This document shows, one piece after another, positions 8,841-16,574 of a DNA stretch of 64,000 bases (position 1 is its first letter; each line of letters starts with the position of its first letter). The position numbers and the translations under genes are program-made. The stretch lies in contig CAWFMB010000008.1 of the NCBI GenBank assembly GCA_963816685.1, positions 1 to 64,000 on the forward strand, written 5' to 3'. This DNA comes from CAVYUC01 sp963816685 (GTDB lineage: Bacteria; Bacteroidota; Bacteroidia; Bacteroidales; Prolixibacteraceae). Under the pieces are notes generated by a model. That model saw only the letters and a program-made list of their open reading frames with translations. It was not told the DNA's origin and did not search any database.

Positions 8841-11800
8841 TTGTGGATTGCAACAGTCATACCGGATATTTACAGAACGAAAATAGAATTCAATGAAGGC
8901 CAGGGAAGTGTGACTCCGGGTGATTGCGCGCTGGATTGGTCGACACTCCGGAAAGTTGGTCCCGATGTTTCTGACCGGAAGACCTGTCCGGAAACAATTT
9001 TCAGGACCTATGAAATCTATGATGTCTGCGGACAACGTGCAACTGCCATTGAAGAAATAATTGTGGATGATACAAAAGCGCCGAACATTGTCAATAAACC
9101 ACCGGATATCAATACCGAATGTTTCATCCCGGCGCCGTATAAAAACTATACCCAGTTCCACGACGATGGTGGTCTTGTATTTGACAATTGCGGTAAATTC
9201 TCCCTTGAATTTGTTGGGGATGTATTTATCAGCGAGGACTGTCCGCGGGTAATTCAACGCACCTATCAGTTTGTTGATCTCTGTGGAAATGTTTCAGCGC
9301 CATACAAACAGATCATTACTGTAATTGACAGCATTCCGCCGGAAATCACTTGTCCGCCGGCAGTTTCATACGATGGTGGCCTGGATGATCTGGTTAAACA
9401 GACCGGACTTGCCTATTCGGATACCGTACAAAACATCAAGTTGTCGAAATTGAATTCACTGGGAATAACCGTTTCCGACAACTGCGACATCAGGGAGGTG
9501 ACCTATCAGGATGAAGTTGCCGGTGAATGTAATATTACAGTTACCCGCACATTCAAGGTATACGATACCTGCGGAAATGAAAGTTCCTGCACCCAGACCA
9601 TTGAAATGTACTTTGAACAGCCTGTCAGCTTAAAAATAAAAGTGGACAGGGATGAAGTAATGCAGGGAGAACAGGTCACCTTTACCGCAACTCCGGTGAA
9701 TGGCGGAACGGTTCCGGTATATACCTGGATTGTAAATGGTGTGGAAGTGCCTGGTGAAACACTGGAGACATTCACCTATATACCTGAAGACGGTGATGTA
9801 GTTTATGCTGTTGTTGTTTCGGATTTGGCTTGTGCGGTTAACAATCCTGCAACTTCCAACGTGATAACAATTTCAACCTACGAACCGGAGAAACTTTCTG
9901 TAATTTCGAATGTGGCGGATGTGCTTTGCTACAGCGACAGCACCGGTTCAATTACTCTGGCTGTTGGTGGTGATTTTGGCGGATTTAAATTTGAATGGAG
10001 CACAGGCGACACAACCCAGAACATCAGCAATGTGCCGGCAGGTGATTATACGGTTAAAGTTTCGGATTCAAGCGGCGCTGACACAACTATAACTGTAACG
10101 GTTAACCAACCCGATTCCCTGTTGATTACTTTCACCAAAACCGACAATGAATATTCAGAAATACCTATCGGCAGTATAGATTTGACAGTTGAAGGCGGAA
10201 CGGGCTCATACAGTTATGCATGGATTGGACCGAATGGATTTACTGCATCTGCTGCAGATATTAACCAGCTTGAAGCCGGCACTTATCTTGTTGTGGTTAC
10301 CGATGCAAACGGATGTCAGAATACAAAAGAAGTGGTGATTACGCGTAAGAATCCGAATTTCATCATTAACTGTCCGCCTCCGGTTGAAGTACCGTGTATG
10401 AGTGATCTGCCTGCCGCTGCCACCACCATTCAGCAGTTTATTGCTGCAGGCGGAACGGCTGTAAGTGATTGCGGAATCGATTCAGCTTCATTTACGTTGA
10501 TTGATGAAACTATCCTCGATAAAACAAGCGCAGGACTTCAAATCAGCAGGACATATTCTCTGAAAGACCTTTGCGGTTATGAAGAATTCTGTTCACAACT
10601 GCTGGTTGCCCTGGACAGCATTCCACCCGAAGCAGTATGTAATGACATCACTGTTATTCTTGATGCAGATGGAAATTACATGCTGACAGAAATTGACAAA
10701 CAAACCATTTCGGAAGGCTCAAATGATAACTGTACAGCGCCGGAAGATTTACTTATTGAAATTTATCCAAGTGAATTTACATGTACTGAAGTGGGTGACA
10801 TTCAGTTTATAAATGTTATTGTCACCGACGAAGCAGGTAATCAGAGTACCTGTGTTGCAAACATAACAGTACTCGATACTGTACCGCCTGCAGCCATTTG
10901 CCGCGACATCACTGTAACACTGGATGAAAATGGCCAGGCACAGATTGATGTGGATATGATTAACAACGGCTCAACCGATAACTGCAGCCTCGATACGATG
11001 TTCCTTTCTGCATATACTTTCGATTGCGCCGATGTGGGCAATAACATCGTAAACCTTACAGTGGTTGATTTGGAAGGAAATAATGATGAATGTTCCGCCC
11101 GGGTTGCTGTTGCCGATGAAATTAAACCGATGGTAAGCTGTGCCGATTCCTTTGAAATTCAATTGGATCAAAATGCGCAATACACGCTAAGCGTGAATGA
11201 AATCATGGAAAGTGATTTTGATGAATGCGGTATTGAAAGCCGGACCCTTAGCCAGTATGATTTAACCTGCGATGATATCGGTACCACTACCATTCAATTA
11301 ACCGTTACCGATCCGAGTGGTAATACCGGTATCTGCGAAACAGATATTACAGTTTACGGAAATATTGCTCCTGTTGCACAAAACGACACCGTTCGGATTA
11401 TGGTAGGTCAAACCGTATCCGTTGATGTTGCAGCAAATGACTTCGATACAAAACAGACGGTTCTTCCTTCCACAGTTACCAAAATCATGAATCCGCGCTA
11501 CGGTAAAGCAGACGTGGAAGCGACTTCCGGAATAATTACCTATGTGCCGGATAATAATTTCAGTGGAGTGGATGTTATTGAATATTCAATTTGCGATGAT
11601 GGAATACCTTGCGAACCGATGTGCGCCACAGCAAAATTGATAATTTATGTTCTCAGGCCAAACATGGCGCCGATTGCGATTAATGATTATTTCACCCTGA
11701 TGTGTTTCAGTGTAACAGGAAACCTGCTTCCCAACGATTACGATCAGGATTCGGATACAATAACCATTGAAGTTGTGCCTGTAACAAATCCTGTTGTTGG

Positions 11801-12935
11801 TGTTGTTCAGATTAATCCCGACGGATCATTTATTTACGAGCCATACGATAAGAATTTTGTGGGTGTTGACAGCTTCATCTACCGGATTTACGACATCGGT
11901 TTGCCGTCGCTTTATGACACTGCAACTGTTTACATCGATTACGTTTCGGATTATGACTGTGACGGCTTACCGAATATTGATGATATTGATGATGACAACG
12001 ACGGCATTTTAGATATAGATGAAATGGATCTTACGGACGGAAAATATGTTGACAGGGACAGCGATAAAGATGGTGTAGTTGATCGCCTTGATATTGATGC
12101 TGATAACGATGGTATCCCGGATAACATCGAATGGCAAACCGAAACGGGTTATATACCGCCTACCGGAATCGACTCCAACGGAAACGGATGGGATAATGCC
12201 TATGATCCGGATAACGGCGGCACGTACTATCCTGCAATGAATGTGGATGGAGATGAAGTGCCCGATTACCTGGATATCGATACGGATGGTGATGGTGTAC
12301 TGGATATGATTGAAGGGCATGATTTGGATGCAGACGGTATTCCGGATGTTTATCCGACATATACTGACACTGATGGTGATGGTCTCGATGATGCATACGA
12401 TACCTATGAGAACTGGAACATTCCGTCGACACCGTACAATGAAATTGGCAGCAATGCTCCGCTGCAGGATTTTGATGCTGACGGAGTTCGTGACTGGCGC
12501 GATACAAACGATGATGATGATGAATGGCTTACCATTGATGAGGATATAAATTCAGATGGTGACTACAGCAATGATGACATTGATTTGGATGGTCATCCTG
12601 AATACCTTGACCGCGGAACGGATTGTGAATTGTTTATTCCTGAGGGCTTCTCGCCAAACGGAGATGGAGTTCATGATTTCTTCCAGGTGTATTGTATCCT
12701 GAAATATCCGAATGCCAAAATGATGATATTTGACCGTGCAGGCAATAAACTGTTTGAAAAAGAACATTACGGAAACATGGACTTCTGGGGTTCAAATGCC
12801 GATGCCTGGTGGTGGGGTACTTCGGAATACAAACTTACACTCGGTAGGGGAACATTACCGGCAGGCAACTACGTTTATGTTCTTGATTTGGGCACAAACG
12901 AAGTGAAAAAAGGAACGGTGATGATATCTTACTAA
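8841..12935 (+). CDS. Giant adhesin C-terminal region: SprB/HYR/cadherin-like/TSP3 domains and T9SS type B sorting domain
   Basis: This is the 3' part of the repeat protein; the TTG at 8841 is only the first start-like codon after the last frameshift. Domains by residue of this segment: HYR-like modules with paired cysteines (about 70-260); an Ig/PKD-like module (about 265-350); two SprB-like repeats (about 354-500, GDYTVKVSD and GTYLVVVTD strands); four more HYR-like modules (about 510-840); two cadherin-like Big_9-type modules opening APVAQND and APIAIND (about 842-1035); acidic thrombospondin type 3 calcium-binding repeats (DxDxDG motifs, about 1037-1260); and a C-terminal CHU_C/gliding-motility domain (about 1265-1364) with FSPNGDGVHD, IFDRAGNKLFE and AGNYVYVLD. 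Known for the family: this C-terminal domain directs export and surface attachment through the type IX secretion system. Adhesion or gliding is inferred. Confidence 0.93.
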   Translation: MWIATVIPDIYRTKIEFNEGQGSVTPGDCALDWSTLRKVGPDVSDRKTCPETIFRTYEIYDVCGQRATAIEEIIVDDTKAPNIVNKPPDINTECFIPAPYKNYTQFHDDGGLVFDNCGKFSLEFVGDVFISEDCPRVIQRTYQFVDLCGNVSAPYKQIITVIDSIPPEITCPPAVSYDGGLDDLVKQTGLAYSDTVQNIKLSKLNSLGITVSDNCDIREVTYQDEVAGECNITVTRTFKVYDTCGNESSCTQTIEMYFEQPVSLKIKVDRDEVMQGEQVTFTATPVNGGTVPVYTWIVNGVEVPGETLETFTYIPEDGDVVYAVVVSDLACAVNNPATSNVITISTYEPEKLSVISNVADVLCYSDSTGSITLAVGGDFGGFKFEWSTGDTTQNISNVPAGDYTVKVSDSSGADTTITVTVNQPDSLLITFTKTDNEYSEIPIGSIDLTVEGGTGSYSYAWIGPNGFTASAADINQLEAGTYLVVVTDANGCQNTKEVVITRKNPNFIINCPPPVEVPCMSDLPAAATTIQQFIAAGGTAVSDCGIDSASFTLIDETILDKTSAGLQISRTYSLKDLCGYEEFCSQLLVALDSIPPEAVCNDITVILDADGNYMLTEIDKQTISEGSNDNCTAPEDLLIEIYPSEFTCTEVGDIQFINVIVTDEAGNQSTCVANITVLDTVPPAAICRDITVTLDENGQAQIDVDMINNGSTDNCSLDTMFLSAYTFDCADVGNNIVNLTVVDLEGNNDECSARVAVADEIKPMVSCADSFEIQLDQNAQYTLSVNEIMESDFDECGIESRTLSQYDLTCDDIGTTTIQLTVTDPSGNTGICETDITVYGNIAPVAQNDTVRIMVGQTVSVDVAANDFDTKQTVLPSTVTKIMNPRYGKADVEATSGIITYVPDNNFSGVDVIEYSICDDGIPCEPMCATAKLIIYVLRPNMAPIAINDYFTLMCFSVTGNLLPNDYDQDSDTITIEVVPVTNPVVGVVQINPDGSFIYEPYDKNFVGVDSFIYRIYDIGLPSLYDTATVYIDYVSDYDCDGLPNIDDIDDDNDGILDIDEMDLTDGKYVDRDSDKDGVVDRLDIDADNDGIPDNIEWQTETGYIPPTGIDSNGNGWDNAYDPDNGGTYYPAMNVDGDEVPDYLDIDTDGDGVLDMIEGHDLDADGIPDVYPTYTDTDGDGLDDAYDTYENWNIPSTPYNEIGSNAPLQDFDADGVRDWRDTNDDDDEWLTIDEDINSDGDYSNDDIDLDGHPEYLDRGTDCELFIPEGFSPNGDGVHDFFQVYCILKYPNAKMMIFDRAGNKLFEKEHYGNMDFWGSNADAWWWGTSEYKLTLGRGTLPAGNYVYVLDLGTNEVKKGTVMISY

Positions 12936-12952
12936 CAAGGAAGCCCCTCTGG

Positions 12953-12969
12953 CTCCCCCGGAGGGGGAG
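12953..12969. repeat. C/G-rich hairpin after the adhesin gene
   Basis: CTCCCCC (12953-12959) and GGGGGAG (12963-12969) form a perfect 7-bp stem with a 3-nt loop, 17 bp after the stop codon. Related C-rich/G-rich elements occur at 13385-13412, 13819-13850 and 44899-44931. No T-run follows, so this reads as a dispersed repeat that may also end transcription. Confidence 0.6.
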
Positions 12970-13081
12970 AATAAGAAAGTCCGTATCTTCCTATTTCACG
13001 GGTTGACTTCTTTTGTCACCCCGTGAATAAAACTGACGAATCAATTGAACCAGATGCGTTCCGGACCTTAGTTCCATAATT

Positions 13082-13196
13082 CCGGCGCATGCAACGGTAG
13101 TATTTCAATCAATTACCTGGTTGCGCCGGGTATTCGCTTCGTTCATGTACCCCGGGCGATGCCCGGTGCTACTATAATCAAACCCTTACAGGGTTT
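13082..13196. repeat. Composite palindromic repeat, copy 1
   Basis: An outer inverted repeat CCGGCGCA (13082-13089) / TGCGCCGG (13122-13129) is followed by TATTCGCTTCG and a two-hairpin element. Its first hairpin is CCGGGC-GAT-GCCCGG (13152-13166). Its second is AAACCCT-TAC-AGGGTTT (13180-13196), a perfect 7-bp stem. The same order recurs at 13522-13635. Confidence 0.8.
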
Positions 13197-13207
13197 AGTT
13201 CTTTATT

Positions 13208-13855
13208 ACCACAGGTATTCATTTCATCCGGATGATAATCATTATATGAATGCACTAATTTTCAATTACAAAATTCATATGGTAAGCATTCACGCATTCA
13301 TGCATTCATGCATTCATGCATTTTTATGACCACAGGTATTCATTTCATCAGCATAAAATTTTTTATATGAACACGAAGGATTCCCCTTGGGGGCCAGGGG
13401 TAGCGGGGGAGTTCATTTCATCCGGATGAATAATTATTATATGAATGCACTAACATTCAAATACGAAATTCATGTGGAAATTCACACATTCAAACATTAT
13501 CAATCAAAATCTCATCATTCCGGCGCATGCAATCGGCATTATTTCAATCAACCACCTGGTTGCGCCGGGTATTCGCTTCGCTCATTTACCCCGGGTTAAA
13601 ACCCGGGGCTACCATATATACCACCCTTCCAGGGTTTTGACTTTTATGACCACAGGTATTCATTTCATCCGGATAATAATCATTATATGAATGCACTAAC
13701 ATTCAATTAAAATTCATGGTAAGCATTCAAGCATTCATGCATTCATGCATTTTTATGACCACAGGTATGGTATTCATTTAATCAGCATAAAATTTTTTAT
13801 ATGAATACGAAGGATCCCCCTTGGGGGTCAGGGGTAGCGGGGGAGTTATTTCATC
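13208..13855. repeat. Imperfect ~430-440-bp direct duplication
   Basis: The block starting ACCACAGGTATTCATTTCAT at 13208 recurs at 13649 (offset 441). The block ACCACAGG...CAGCATAAAATTTTTTATATG at 13329 recurs at 13758 (offset 429). Both copies continue through a GCATTCAT run and a G-rich stretch (13385-13412 and 13819-13850). Small indels separate the copies. Confidence 0.75.
13522..13635. repeat. Composite palindromic repeat, copy 2
   Basis: This has the same architecture as copy 1: CCGGCGCA ... TGCGCCGG, TATTCGCTTCGCTCATTTAC, then CCCCGGGTT-AA-AACCCGGGG (13589-13608, a perfect 9-bp stem) and ACCCT-TCC-AGGGT (13623-13635). The stems are conserved while loop and arm bases differ from copy 1, as expected if the folded structure is what is kept. 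Confidence 0.8.
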
Positions 13856-13902
13856 CGGATGATAATCATATATATGAACATACTAACTGCGTTTAGTTGT
13901 CT

Positions 13903-13951
13903 ACCCCGAGCTTTGCACGGGGCTATTTTTGTTAATCCCTAACAGGGATTT
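13903..13951. repeat. Two-hairpin repeat element, copy 3
   Basis: Hairpin one is CCCCG (13904-13908) / CGGGG (13918-13922). Hairpin two is AATCCCT-AAC-AGGGATT (13934-13950), a perfect 7-bp stem with a 3-nt loop. The stem sequence differs from copies 1 and 2 by compensating changes (AAACCCT/AGGGTTT against AATCCCT/AGGGATT). Confidence 0.7.
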
Positions 13952-14047
13952 CCTTATCCTTGTAATCTGTGGCTGAATTCTTTTTGTAATCAGCGTAATC
14001 TGTGGTTACTTTATCTTAATCCGCCATAGCGGATTAAACAATAATAG

Positions 14048-14104
14048 CCGCGGGTGAAACCCGTGGTATTGAATCGGAAACATAAAGAACCCTAAAGTGG
14101 GTTC
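14048..14104. repeat. Two-hairpin repeat element, copy 4
   Basis: Hairpin one is CCGCGGGT-GAA-ACCCGTGG (14048-14066, with one G-T pair). Hairpin two is GAACCC (14087-14092) / GGGTTC (14099-14104). It is the most diverged copy of the family and lacks the outer CCGGCGCA palindrome. Confidence 0.6.
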
Positions 14105-14163
14105 AATCCTTGATTTGAATTGTTCCTTTATCCATTTAAATCAGAGTAGTCTGTGGTTGAATA

Positions 14164-14183
14164 CCGGATTTAGGAAAATCCGG
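14164..14183. terminator. CCGGATTT palindrome abutting the DUF3365 gene end
   Basis: CCGGATTT (14164-14171) and AAATCCGG (14176-14183) form an 8-bp stem whose edge lies 7 bp past the stop codon of the minus-strand gene ending at 14190. An almost identical element lies at 19181-19200, again next to a minus-strand stop codon. A transcript-end role is inferred from position; there is no clear T-run. Confidence 0.4.
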
Positions 14184-14189
14184 TTCCCG

Positions 14190-14768
14190 TTAATTAAACT
14201 CAACTTTCCACAATCCTCTGAAATCATTCAGTTTATACCCTGTTGCCAAATCATCCGGATAGAGGGTGCGGATTTTTTGCAATGTTGCCGGTTCAATATC
14301 CGAATCCGGATTTCCGTGGCATTTAAGGCAGGCCGGCATTGCAGTTCTGATGGGTTTGTAATAAATGATTTTATCGTTTTGCAAAACAAGCGTATCGCCG
14401 GTTGCAGGATGTTGGACATAAAACTGCCACAACCCTTTTTCTTCCTCATCTTTCAGATTGTTTTGCGGATTTCTGTTTTTACCGGATACTCTTGAGATTA
14501 CAACATCATTCACCCGGTTTAAACTATCGGTTATTCCTGAAGCCTGCAGGTTGCAAAATTCTACCGCGTATTCTGTTCCGCCCTGTTGAATGGCTTTTCC
14601 TACATTTGCCAGTAAAACACCCTGTGCCTGTGTTGCTATCGCGTTTCCTTTCTTTAACACCGAAGTATAGGTTTCCGGTTGGATTTGCTGCACCTCCTTT
14701 TTAGTTCCGGGAGCACAGGAACAATAAACAACAAGAGACACGGCCAAAACAAATACTTTACTTTTCAT
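14190..14768 (-). CDS. DUF3365 (Tll0287-like) haem-binding lipoprotein
   Basis: This 192-residue exported protein has a signal peptide with a cysteine-rich end (VVYCSCAPG), so it is probably a lipoprotein anchored at Cys16 or Cys18. The body matches the DUF3365/Tll0287-like domain (EYAVEFCN near 66-73, VISRVSGKNRNPQNN near 90-104). A CLKCH motif at 147-151 is a CxxCH site for covalent c-type haem. Known for the family: PAS-like haem domains proposed to sense redox or gas ligands. No partner kinase lies beside it and it is divergent from the BlaI pair, so it is probably transcribed alone. Its role here is unknown. Confidence 0.85.
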   Translation of the reverse strand: MKSKVFVLAVSLVVYCSCAPGTKKEVQQIQPETYTSVLKKGNAIATQAQGVLLANVGKAIQQGGTEYAVEFCNLQASGITDSLNRVNDVVISRVSGKNRNPQNNLKDEEEKGLWQFYVQHPATGDTLVLQNDKIIYYKPIRTAMPACLKCHGNPDSDIEPATLQKIRTLYPDDLATGYKLNDFRGLWKVEFN

Positions 14769-14912
14769 ATCTGTAACATTTAATTAACAACCTGCGGAAA
14801 CTTTCCATTAACTAATCAGAGTTAACGGCCTGTTGATTTTTCCCATTCAATTTAGATAAATTTTTTGGTATTCCATGGATTTTACTCACCTGAAATAGTC
14901 GTTATCACTTGT

Positions 14913-14953
14913 TCTATGTTTGTAGAATGAAATAATTGTTCTATATTCGTAGA
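14913..14953 (+). promoter_or_regulatory. Paired BlaI-type operators overlapping a -7 box
   Basis: Two dyads, TCTATGTTTGTAGA (14913-14926) and TCTATATTCGTAGA (14940-14953), sit 27 bp apart in the 215-bp gap before the BlaI-family gene. They fit the TCTA...TAGA half-sites of BlaI/MecI-type repressors. The first contains TATGTTTG (14915-14922), a perfect match to the Bacteroidota -7 box TAnnTTTG. Binding would therefore cover the promoter, implying autorepression (inferred). Confidence 0.6.
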
Positions 14954-14983
14954 GCCACTATCGGTTGTAAAGCATAATAAACT

Positions 14984-15355
14984 ATGAAATTATCTCAAAA
15001 AGAAGAAGAGTTGATGAACTTCATCTGGCAACTTGAAAAAGCGTACATGAAAGACCTGCTTGACGTTTATCCGGAACCAAAGCCTGCAACAACAACTTTG
15101 GCAACATTGCTCAAGCGATTGACCAATAAAGGGGCGATAAACTATCATCTGCATGGAAATTCAAGAGAATATTATCCTGTTCTTGAAAAAAAGGATTATT
15201 CTTCTTCGTATCTGACAAATATGATTAAGACTTTTTTCCAGGGATCTTCAGCACGGTTTGCTTCCTTTTTTACAAGTAATATGGCGTTAAGCAGGGAGGA
15301 ATTACTGGAATTGCGAAATATGATTGATGAAAAATTAGACAGCGAAAAAAAATGA
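14984..15355 (+). CDS. BlaI/MecI-family transcriptional repressor
   Basis: This 123-residue protein has the usual BlaI length. An N-terminal winged helix-turn-helix opens LSQKEEELMNFIWQ and continues through TTTLATLLKRLTNKGAINY, the recognition-helix region, followed by a C-terminal dimerisation segment. Family role: a dimeric repressor inactivated by proteolysis when the membrane partner is stimulated. The M56 gene follows with a 4-bp ATGA overlap (15352-15355), so the two are translationally coupled. Paired dyads upstream are the likely operator. No beta-lactamase gene is near, so the regulated target is unknown. Confidence 0.93.
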   Translation: MKLSQKEEELMNFIWQLEKAYMKDLLDVYPEPKPATTTLATLLKRLTNKGAINYHLHGNSREYYPVLEKKDYSSSYLTNMIKTFFQGSSARFASFFTSNMALSREELLELRNMIDEKLDSEKK

Positions 15356-16392
15356 TACTGTATATCATTCGGTTCAGCCTGGCACTGACCATCATCTTTG
15401 GTTTTTACAAAGTTTTTCTGGAAAAGGAAAAATCGTATCATTTTAACCGGTTTTATTTACTCTGTGGGTTGCTGGTTTCACTGATTATTCCGTTGGTTTC
15501 TTTCGGTGCTTCCGGCGAAATCAGGCAGGCAATCAACGAACTACCGGTTTATGTTCCAACAAATTACAATAACCGGTTGCTTCTGGCAGAACGGATTTAT
15601 CTGGCGGTTACTGCCATTTTCTTTATCCGGTTTGCAGTTCAGATTTTTGATTTTATTCGAATAATCAGTAAAAATGAAACCTTAAAAACCGGGAAGGTAA
15701 TCGTTGTGCTGACCAACCAAAAGACTACCCCCCACTCCTTTCTTGGTTATATTTTTGTCAATAAAAAGCAGTATCAGGTCATTCCACCCGAATTGTTCAA
15801 ACACGAGCTGACTCACGTGACACAGTTTCATACGCTGGATATATTTTTTATTGAAGCAGTGAAAATCTTTATCTGGATAAATCCGATGCTGCGGTTTTAC
15901 AAACGGACAATGCAACTCAATCATGAATTTCTTGCCGATAACTCGGTGGTTGATTCGCCTGAAAACGTCAATTATTATCAGCATTTATTATTAAATTATC
16001 TCGATTCTGCCCGCATTCCGTTATCCTGTGGTTTTAATTTCTCCTTTACTAAAAAAAGATTGAAAATGATGAACAGGCAGAAATCCAAAATTCATTGGGT
16101 GAAACAGGTGCTTGTCATTCCGGTGTTTGTGCTGGTAATAATTGCCTGTTCAGATAATCCGGGCGTTTCGGGAAAGGAAATGTTACAATACTGGCGTTCA
16201 ACTGCCAATATGGAAGAGGTTTTACGAACGGGTAAAATGAATGAAGAAGATTTGAAAGAAGGGTATATTGTTCCCATCGAAACAAAAGCCCAATATGACA
16301 GTTTGATGGATATTTACAACCGGATGAATAAAAAGCAGAAAAAGTCGGTATATAAATTACCCGCTTACCTCGAACCGGTGAAAGATGAATGA
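15352..16392 (+). CDS. M56-family (BlaR1-like) membrane metallopeptidase
   Basis: This is a 346-residue integral membrane protein with segments near 5-22, 34-52, 82-102 and 248-266. The zinc-protease motif HELTH is at 151-155, and HEFLAD downstream supplies the further ligand. Known for the family: BlaR1/MecR1 proteins cleave or signal to the BlaI partner encoded just upstream. The long penicillin-binding sensor of classical BlaR1 and the TonB domain of many Bacteroidota M56 proteins are absent. Only about 80 residues follow the last membrane segment. The stimulus is therefore unlikely to be a beta-lactam bound in the usual domain (inferred). Confidence 0.9.
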   Translation: MILYIIRFSLALTIIFGFYKVFLEKEKSYHFNRFYLLCGLLVSLIIPLVSFGASGEIRQAINELPVYVPTNYNNRLLLAERIYLAVTAIFFIRFAVQIFDFIRIISKNETLKTGKVIVVLTNQKTTPHSFLGYIFVNKKQYQVIPPELFKHELTHVTQFHTLDIFFIEAVKIFIWINPMLRFYKRTMQLNHEFLADNSVVDSPENVNYYQHLLLNYLDSARIPLSCGFNFSFTKKRLKMMNRQKSKIHWVKQVLVIPVFVLVIIACSDNPGVSGKEMLQYWRSTANMEEVLRTGKMNEEDLKEGYIVPIETKAQYDSLMDIYNRMNKKQKKSVYKLPAYLEPVKDE

Positions 16393-16396
16393 GGTA

Positions 16397-16430
16397 AACT
16401 GTTTATGCTCCGGTTATTTGATAAACAGTT
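16397..16430. terminator. Hairpin after the BlaI/M56 operon
   Basis: AACTGTTTAT (16397-16406) and ATAAACAGTT (16421-16430) are perfect 10-bp inverted repeats right after the stop codon. An A-rich run and an AATAATAATAATAAAAATAATAATA tract split over 16439-16466 follow. There is no U-tract on the coding strand, so terminator function is tentative. Confidence 0.4.
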
Positions 16431-16574
16431 AAAATACCAATAATAATAATAAAAATAATAATAAAAATGGTATGAAACAAACATATCTTCAGTTGTGAGT
16501 TTCACAGGTATAGAATCACAAAATAATACAGCAACGGTTACAGAAATGCAATACATTAACTCTAATTTTTTCGA

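Larger units (their letters stand above)
12936..14189. other. 1.25-kb gene-free region packed with dispersed repeats
   Basis: No convincing coding sequence is present; short ORFs here are built from repeat sequence. The region holds four bipartite hairpin elements, two copies of a longer palindrome (CCGGCGCA ... TGCGCCGG), a ~430-440-bp imperfect tandem duplication, short GCATTCAT runs (13278-13322 and 13718-13750) and a CCGGATTT palindrome beside the next gene's stop codon. Confidence 0.8.

Noticed and set aside
13387..13690. Two short overlapping ORFs in the repeat-rich gap
   Set aside because: They lie wholly in the duplicated palindromic repeats and encode no plausible protein.
14097..14495. 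132-codon plus-strand ORF
   Set aside because: It is antisense to the DUF3365 lipoprotein gene, whose signal peptide and haem motif are clear.
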